Shown in pieces: positions 59,467-64,000 of a stretch of DNA of 64,000 nt. How positions within the stretch are numbered: position 1 is the stretch's first letter; every line of letters begins with the position of its first letter. This DNA comes from Caulobacter segnis ATCC 21756. GTDB taxonomy: Bacteria > Pseudomonadota > Alphaproteobacteria > Caulobacterales > Caulobacteraceae. The notes beneath the pieces are model-generated. The model did not search any database. It was not told the DNA's origin and worked only from the letters and a program-made list of their open reading frames with translations. The position numbers and the translations under genes were made by a program. The stretch lies in NCBI RefSeq assembly GCF_000092285.1, contig NC_014100.1, positions 1,364,001-1,428,000 on the forward strand, given 5' to 3'.

Positions 59467-60233
59467 GGCAGCGCCGACCAGGGCACGGTGACCTTGGCGT
59501 CGGCCTGGCCCCAGATCGTCACGGTCTGGGCATTGGGATCGACGGTGATCTTGTAGACGTAACGCGCGCCGTTCTGGGTGTTGTTCGCCAGGACGTTGTT
59601 CGAGGCGTCGTAGGTCACCACGCCATAGGCGATGCGGTTGTCGATGAAGCTGAAGGCCCAGGTCGTGTGGCCCTTGTACTTGATCACGGGGCAGGTCGGG
59701 CTGGATTCCAGCGTGTTGGGACCCTTCAGGCACGTGACCTTCAGGCCGCCGGGAACCGGCGGCGGCGCATTGGCGGGGACCTGGACGATCTCCGGCGCGG
59801 CGGTCGGCAGGTCGCTCCACGCCACATCCACCTTGGCGTTGGCCTGGCCCCAGACGCCGACGGTCTTGGCGTTGGGGTCGACCGTCATCTTGTAGACGTA
59901 GCGCGCGCCGTCCCGCGTGACGTTCTTCACGACGTTGTTGGCGGCGTCGTACGTGACGATCCCATACGAGACCCGGTTGTCGATGAAGCTGAACGCCCAG
60001 GTCGTGTTGCCGCCGTATTGGATTACAGGGCAGGTCGGGCTCGATTGCAGCGAGTCGGGACCGGTGAGGCACGTCACCTTCATGCCGCTGGGCACCGGCG
60101 GTGGATTGTTGGCGGGGACGAGCGCGATCGTGGGGGTCGCCTGAGCATTGGCGGTCGAGCCGCCAGCCAGCACGGCGAACACCGTAAGCGGGACTAGGAC
60201 GCAAGCCGACAGACGCGAGATCATGCGGAACAT
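59463..60233 (-). CDS. Secreted protein made of two tandem repeats
   Basis: 256 residues after a signal peptide (ending ANAQ). Two copies of a domain of about 112 residues follow: each starts PPPVP(S/G)G(M/L)KVTCL, contains SSPTCPVI, TTWAFSFIDNR and YG(I/V)VTYDA, and ends V(G/T)(V/I)WGQA(N/D)AKV with a final (A/V)WS(D/A)LP. Two Cys per copy could form a disulfide. Identity between copies is high, so the duplication is recent or constrained. It is probably periplasmic. An AT-rich promoter region (60244-60312) and an AGGGAGG ribosome site precede the start. Function is unknown. Confidence 0.75.
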   Translation of the reverse strand: MFRMISRLSACVLVPLTVFAVLAGGSTANAQATPTIALVPANNPPPVPSGMKVTCLTGPDSLQSSPTCPVIQYGGNTTWAFSFIDNRVSYGIVTYDAANNVVKNVTRDGARYVYKMTVDPNAKTVGVWGQANAKVDVAWSDLPTAAPEIVQVPANAPPPVPGGLKVTCLKGPNTLESSPTCPVIKYKGHTTWAFSFIDNRIAYGVVTYDASNNVLANNTQNGARYVYKITVDPNAQTVTIWGQADAKVTVPWSALP

Positions 60234-60315
60234 GTGAGCCTCCCTTTATGTGCGAATGCTCATAGCGCCGTTATGTCGTAAATACAACTATAACAAGTAT
60301 TTCTGTTTTTTCTCG

Positions 60316-61134
60316 CTATGGCCGGGTTGGCGAGGCGCCCTCGTCGTTCTCGACAGGGACGGCGGCAGGCTGGGAGCGGCTTCCTTGGCCGGGGAGAAGA
60401 GCTCCTCCTGACGCCAACAGGTCGGCGTAGGCCTTATGCTGCCGTGAGAAGTCCGAACCGCGCGGGAGCGTTGCGTCGAGGCGGGCGTCTCGGCCAAGCG
60501 CCGCTCCGACGGCCGTGGTCAGGATCGAAGCGATCGAGCCGACCTCCGCATCGTCGCAGGCGCGCCGAAGGTGCCGCGCCTGGCCGGGAACAAGCAATGT
60601 GACATCCCAGGAAACGCCGTCGACGCAGAGCGCCGACACCGCGCCGCCGCCATAGTCGACGATCACCGAGCGGGGCTGAACCCAGGCGGGATCGGCTGGA
60701 ACAGACCTCAGGGCCTCTGCGGCCTGTCCGCCCAATTCGGCGTTGATGTCGACGCGCCGGCCGATCTCGGGCGTGCAGCAGCCCAGGCCCGCCCGCGCTT
60801 GGACGAAAGCGCGGCCGTCGCGCCGCAGGGTGAGGCGAATGACGGTCTGGCGGACGCCGCGCGCGGGCCGAGCCCAGACCTCAAGGATCAGTTCGCCTCC
60901 CCGCAGAACCTGGCTCTGCAGGGGCTGAAGGCCCCAGAGACGATAGAGCAGGGGCTCGACGCCGTTATCGATTGGGATGGGCTGCTGGCCCTTGCCGAGC
61001 CGGCGATTGGCGAGCGGCTCCAGTTCCGCGGAAGGACGGGGGACATCCGGCGTCCACCAGGACGCGGGATCGGGCGGCGGGGCCTGCTGGACGGCGAGGG
61101 CCAGCCCCGCGATCAGTCCGGTCAGGCCGTTCAT
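60316..61134 (-). CDS. Hypothetical secreted protein
   Basis: 272 residues. A short signal (MNGLTGLIAGLALAVQQ) is followed by a region with GGELILEVWARPARGVRQTVIRL and a double Cys in GLGCCTPEIGR, then SVIVDYGGGAVSALCVDG. The C-terminus is low-complexity (RSQPAAVPVENDEGASPTRP). No family is recognised. It starts 13 bases past the ilvN stop on the same strand, so it may ride on the ilvBN transcript. Confidence 0.6.
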   Translation of the reverse strand: MNGLTGLIAGLALAVQQAPPPDPASWWTPDVPRPSAELEPLANRRLGKGQQPIPIDNGVEPLLYRLWGLQPLQSQVLRGGELILEVWARPARGVRQTVIRLTLRRDGRAFVQARAGLGCCTPEIGRRVDINAELGGQAAEALRSVPADPAWVQPRSVIVDYGGGAVSALCVDGVSWDVTLLVPGQARHLRRACDDAEVGSIASILTTAVGAALGRDARLDATLPRGSDFSRQHKAYADLLASGGALLPGQGSRSQPAAVPVENDEGASPTRP

Positions 61135-61147
61135 CCGCCCATCTCCG

Positions 61148-61705
61148 CTACATGCCCTCGACGCCCCGCTCGATGGAAAGGACGCCCGTGCGGGAAAGTT
61201 CCACCAGGCCCAGGGGGCGCATCAGATCCAGGAACTTGTCGATCTTGGACGGCGCGCCCGAGATCTCGAACACGAAGCTCTCCAGCGTCGTGTCGACGGG
61301 CTTGGCGCGGAAGATCTCGGCGATGCGCAGGGCCTCGACGCGGTCGACGCCCGAGCCGCGCACCTTCACCAGGGCCAGTTCGCGTTCGACGCCGTTGGGG
61401 TCGCGAGTCACGTCGTGGACGCGGCGGACGTTGACGACCTTGTTCAGCTGGGCCTCGATCTGGTCCAACACATGGCGGGTGCCGCGCGTCACCACGGTGA
61501 TGCGGCTGGTGTGGGCCTTGCGGTCGGTCTCGGCGACCGTGAGGCTTTCGATGTTGTAGCCGCGCGCGGCGAACAGGCCGACCACGCGATGCAGCACGCC
61601 GGGCTCGTTGTCGACGAGCAGGGCGAACGTCGCCGTCTGTTCGGCTTGTTCGTTGGGGCTAAGGTCGTAGGCCGAGGCGGGGGCGGGTTGGGTGTTCGTG
61701 GTCAT
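61148..61705 (-). CDS. ilvN: Acetolactate synthase small (regulatory) subunit
   Basis: 185 residues. N-terminal ACT domain ATFALLVDNEPGVLHRVVGLFAARGYNIESL (ends quoted) binds valine for feedback inhibition; the C-terminal half (ELALVKVRGSGVDRVEAL, then SGAPSKIDKFLDLMRPLGLVELSRTGV) is the ALS_ss_C domain. It lies 29 bases downstream of ilvB and is cotranscribed with it. Length is normal for the long form. Confidence 0.96.
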   Translation of the reverse strand: MTTNTQPAPASAYDLSPNEQAEQTATFALLVDNEPGVLHRVVGLFAARGYNIESLTVAETDRKAHTSRITVVTRGTRHVLDQIEAQLNKVVNVRRVHDVTRDPNGVERELALVKVRGSGVDRVEALRIAEIFRAKPVDTTLESFVFEISGAPSKIDKFLDLMRPLGLVELSRTGVLSIERGVEGM

Positions 61706-61734
61706 GGTGCTCTTCTTCTAACCCGTCCCGCGCC

Positions 61735-63543
61735 CTAGACCAGCCCGCGCCCGGCTTCGTCGATGACGCTGCCCAGGTCTTCGACCTCCTCGGGCAGGAT
61801 CATCTCGTTGTGCGCCTTGCCCGATGGGATCATCGGCAGGCAGTTCTCGTGCTTCTCGACGCGGCAGTCGAAGATCACCGGCTTGTCGCTGTTGATCATC
61901 TCCAGGATCTTGCCGTCCAGCTCGGCCGGGTCGTCGCAGCGGATGCCGACCGCGCCATAGGCCTCTGCCAGCTTCACGAAGTCGGGCAGGCTGTCCGAGT
62001 AAGAGTGGCTGTAGCGCTCGCCGTGCAGCAGCTGCTGCCACTGGCGGACCATGCCCATCCATTCGTTGTTCAGGATGAAGATCTTGACCGGCAGGTCGAA
62101 CTGGATCGCGGTCGACAGCTCCTGGATGCACATCTGGATCGAGGCTTCGCCGGCGATGTCGACGACCAGGCTGTTCGGATGGGCCAGCTGCACGCCCAGG
62201 GCGGCCGGCAGGCCGTAGCCCATGGTGCCCAGGCCGCCGGAGGTCATCCAGCGGTTCGGCTCCTCGAAGCGGAAGAACTGCGCGGCCCACATCTGGTGCT
62301 GGCCGACCTCGGTCGTGATGTAGACGTCCTTGTCCTTGGTCAGCTCATACAGCCGCTGGATCGCGTACTGCGGCTTGATGACCGTGTCCGAGGCCCGGTA
62401 CTTCAGGCACTCGCGGGCGCGCCACTGGTCGATCTGGGCCCACCAGTCGCTGAGGGCGGCCTTGTTCGGCGACAGGTTGGCGGCCTTCCAGGCGGCGATC
62501 AGGTCTTCCAGCACCGAGCCGGCGTCGCCGACGATCGGCAGGTCGACGCGGACGTTCTTGTTGATCGACGAGGCGTCGATATCGATGTGGATCTTCTTGC
62601 TGCCCGGCGAGAAGGCGTCGAGGCGCCCCGTGACGCGGTCGTCGAAGCGAGCGCCGACGCAGATCATCACGTCGCAGTCGTGCATGGCGTTGTTGGCCTC
62701 GAACGTGCCGTGCATGCCCAGCATGCCCAGCCACGCCGGATCGGCCGCCGGGAAGGCGCCCAGACCCATCAGGGTCGAGGTGACCGGCGCGCCGGTCATG
62801 GCCGCGAACTCCCGCAGCGCCGCGCTGGCCTTGGGGCCGGCGTTGATGACGCCGCCGCCGGTGTAGAAGATCGGACGGCGGGCGCTGGCGATCATCTTGA
62901 CCGCCTCGGCGATGCGGCTGGCGTCGCCCTTGACGCGCGGGGCGTAGGCGTGGGTCGATTGGACCTCTTGCGGGCCGTAGTACTCGCCCTTGGCGAACTG
63001 GACGTCCTTGGGGATGTCGATCAGCACGGGGCCCGGACGGCCGGTCGTGGCGATCTTGAAGGCCTCATGGATGATCTGCGGCAGGTCGCGGACGTCTTTG
63101 ACCAGGTAGTTGTGCTTGGTGCACGAGCGGGTCATGCCGACGGTGTCGGCTTCCTGGAAAGCGTCGGTGCCGATCAGGTGCGTCGGGACCTGGCCGGTGA
63201 TGACGACCATCGGGATCGAGTCCATCAGGGCGTCCATGATGCCGGTAATGGCGTTGGTCGCCCCGGGGCCCGAGGTGACCAAGACGACGCCTGGCTTACC
63301 CGAGCTGCGGGCGTAGCCCTCGGCCGCATGGGTCGCGCCCTGCTCGTGGCGGACCAGGATGTGCTGCAGGCGCGGCTCGTGGAACAGGGCGTCGTAGATC
63401 GGCAGGACCGCGCCGCCCGGATAGCCGAACAGCACCTCGACCCCCTGGTCCACGAGGCCGCGAACCACGATCTCGGCGCCCGTCATGGCGCGATCGGTGG
63501 TGTCGGCGGGAGCCTTGCTCTCGATGGTCTGGTGGGCGGTCAT
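61735..63543 (-). CDS. ilvB: Acetolactate synthase large (catalytic) subunit
   Basis: 602 residues. TPP-dependent condensation of pyruvate with pyruvate or 2-oxobutyrate, the first common step of branched-chain amino-acid synthesis. GYPGGAVLPIYDAL with the catalytic Glu in LVRHEQGATHAAEGYA follows, then FAD-region GARFDDRVTG, and the TPP motif GDAGS / GEASIQMCIQELSTA (here the usual GDG reads AGE in DIAGEASIQM). IlvN is downstream and an attenuator leader lies upstream. The next enzyme, IlvC, is encoded at 43247. Confidence 0.97.
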   Translation of the reverse strand: MTAHQTIESKAPADTTDRAMTGAEIVVRGLVDQGVEVLFGYPGGAVLPIYDALFHEPRLQHILVRHEQGATHAAEGYARSSGKPGVVLVTSGPGATNAITGIMDALMDSIPMVVITGQVPTHLIGTDAFQEADTVGMTRSCTKHNYLVKDVRDLPQIIHEAFKIATTGRPGPVLIDIPKDVQFAKGEYYGPQEVQSTHAYAPRVKGDASRIAEAVKMIASARRPIFYTGGGVINAGPKASAALREFAAMTGAPVTSTLMGLGAFPAADPAWLGMLGMHGTFEANNAMHDCDVMICVGARFDDRVTGRLDAFSPGSKKIHIDIDASSINKNVRVDLPIVGDAGSVLEDLIAAWKAANLSPNKAALSDWWAQIDQWRARECLKYRASDTVIKPQYAIQRLYELTKDKDVYITTEVGQHQMWAAQFFRFEEPNRWMTSGGLGTMGYGLPAALGVQLAHPNSLVVDIAGEASIQMCIQELSTAIQFDLPVKIFILNNEWMGMVRQWQQLLHGERYSHSYSDSLPDFVKLAEAYGAVGIRCDDPAELDGKILEMINSDKPVIFDCRVEKHENCLPMIPSGKAHNEMILPEEVEDLGSVIDEAGRGLV

Positions 63544-63580
63544 GGGACGGATCCGGTGGGAAGCAGGAAGGGGTAGGCGG

Positions 63581-63608
63581 AAAAGAAAAAAGGTCCCGAA
63601 GGACCTTT
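63581..63608 (-). terminator. Attenuator terminator upstream of ilvB
   Basis: Read leftwards: AAAGGTCC, loop TTCG, GGACCTTTTTTCTTTT, a compact tetraloop hairpin with a long U-run, 38 bases before the ilvB start. It is the premature stop of the ilvBN leader. Confidence 0.88.
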
Positions 63609-63643
63609 GCGCGCGCGACCGAACTACGGCGTGACTTCTAAGG

Positions 63644-63679
63644 TCACGTCGCGGACGGCCGCTCCATAAGTACGATCAT
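63644..63679 (-). CDS. ilvBN leader peptide
   Basis: Eleven codons, MIVLMERPSAT followed by TGA. Ile, Val and Leu codons (ATC GTA CTT) come directly after the start, so ribosome stalling here would report scarcity of all three branched-chain amino acids. A small hairpin GTGAC/GTCAC overlaps the end of the frame and the terminator follows 35 bases later. This is the classic attenuation layout; ilvBN attenuation has been described for Caulobacter. Confidence 0.75.
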   Translation of the reverse strand: MIVLMERPSAT

Positions 63680-63726
63680 GGTTTTGCGCACGAGTCTTGC
63701 TCCAAAGCTACGGAATGGGTGATGAC

Positions 63727-63756
63727 ATGCGCGCGTTAACCCGTCAAGGCGCGCAT
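63727..63756. promoter_or_regulatory. Inverted repeat upstream of the ilvBN leader
   Basis: ATGCGCGC at 63727-63734 and GCGCGCAT at 63749-63756 are inverted around a 14-base spacer, with further GGTGAT/ATCACC at the outside. It lies 48-77 bp before the leader start. It could be an operator or part of the promoter region shared with the divergent gene at 63866. Confidence 0.35.
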
Positions 63757-63865
63757 CACCGCAAGGATGTGCCTTTCTTGCGCGGTGTGACCTTACCGGA
63801 GTTTCACGTGACAGGGGCAGGTTTTCCCCATCACGGTCGCCCTCCCGCAATCGAGGAGCGTTTCA

Positions 63866-64000
63866 GTGTTCGGTCGGCGCGAATTTCTAGTTGGGAGTGC
63901 GGCGCTTGGTTTCGCCGGAAAGGTGTCGGCGGCGGCGCTGTCGGGCGGCGAGGCGGACAAGGCGGTGGACGCCTTCCTCAAAACCCAGCCGTTCCAGGGC
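63866..64000 (+). CDS. Tat-exported protein, 5' end only
   Basis: A GTG start 7 bases after GAGGAG opens MFGRREFLVGSAALGFAGKVSAAA, of which the first residues form a twin-arginine signal (RREFLVG). The next residues, SGGEADKAVDAFLKTQPFQG, run to the window end with no stop. The helical opening AVDAFL resembles DUF885-type peptidases, but 45 residues are too few to name it. It is divergent from the ilvBN leader. Confidence 0.6.
   Translation, partial: MFGRREFLVGSAALGFAGKVSAAALSGGEADKAVDAFLKTQPFQG

Overview
The window looks like a chromosomal segment of a Caulobacter species (Alphaproteobacteria, Caulobacterales; close to the C. crescentus/vibrioides/segnis group). The evidence is the high G+C with typical alphaproteobacterial codon use; a circularly permuted two-piece tmRNA encoding the tag AANDNFAEEFAVAA, with sspB beside it; an RTX protein whose C-terminus resembles the N-terminal LPS-anchoring domain of the Caulobacter S-layer protein RsaA; TonB receptors, S9 peptidases and CsgG/HfaB-like proteins; and many C/G-rich palindromic intergenic repeats. 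No phage, plasmid, CRISPR, rRNA or intact tRNA gene was found.

Layout. 1-8 kb (minus strand): acyl-CoA thioesterase, two secreted S9 peptidases, and a CE4 deacetylase/SGNH esterase pair preceded by LacI-type palindromes. 8-13.6 kb: a ribbon-helix-helix/EF-hand membrane protein, signal peptidase I, a TonB receptor and the ABC-F ATPase EttA. 13.8-18.3 kb: a 1481-residue beta-propeller/RTX surface protein. 19-20.7 kb: hydroxyacid dehydrogenase and a VOC protein. 20.7-27.7 kb: a methionine-cycle operon (ArsR-methyltransferase regulator, metF, a metallo-beta-lactamase-fold enzyme, metH split into two genes) carrying three repeat insertions. 27.8-35.5 kb: GH1 glucosidase, DjlA-like J-domain protein, monooxygenase/acyl-CoA dehydrogenase pair, ene-reductase, SMP-30 lactonase. 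35.6-42 kb: hybrid histidine kinase, folA, quinone oxidoreductase, thyA, CsgG-like and DUF924 proteins. 42-50.8 kb: RcnB-like protein, ilvC, ArsR/SRPBCC pair, YceI, CAP-domain protein, a 1.1-kb hairpin-rich gene-free stretch, a methyltransferase, a polyprenyl synthase and YccF. 50.8-57.9 kb: fumC, DUF1697, RusA, a membrane-tethered serine hydrolase, a C13 peptidase, thioesterase, sspB and ssrA. 58-64 kb: AraC regulator with divergent targets, a duplicated secreted protein, and ilvBN behind a leader-peptide attenuator.

Links between genes. SspB delivers to ClpXP the proteins that ssrA tags, and the two genes are neighbours. ilvB, ilvN and ilvC supply the first two common steps of branched-chain amino-acid synthesis from two separate loci. 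folA, thyA, metF and the metH halves connect through the folate one-carbon pool. The SGNH/CE4 pair probably deacetylates plant or microbial polysaccharide.

Four genes are broken as given: single-base indels in the ArsR-methyltransferase, the hybrid kinase and thyA, and an in-frame TGA in the CAP-domain gene. Three indels in G/C runs within 20 kb, one of them in thyA, suggest sequence errors at least as strongly as real decay. The most unusual items are the RsaA-type anchor at the C-terminus of the RTX propeller protein, the repeat that now encodes the N-terminus of the metallo-beta-lactamase-fold protein, the 75-bp tandem array beside ssrA, and a possible small RNA or attenuator near 8.05 kb.
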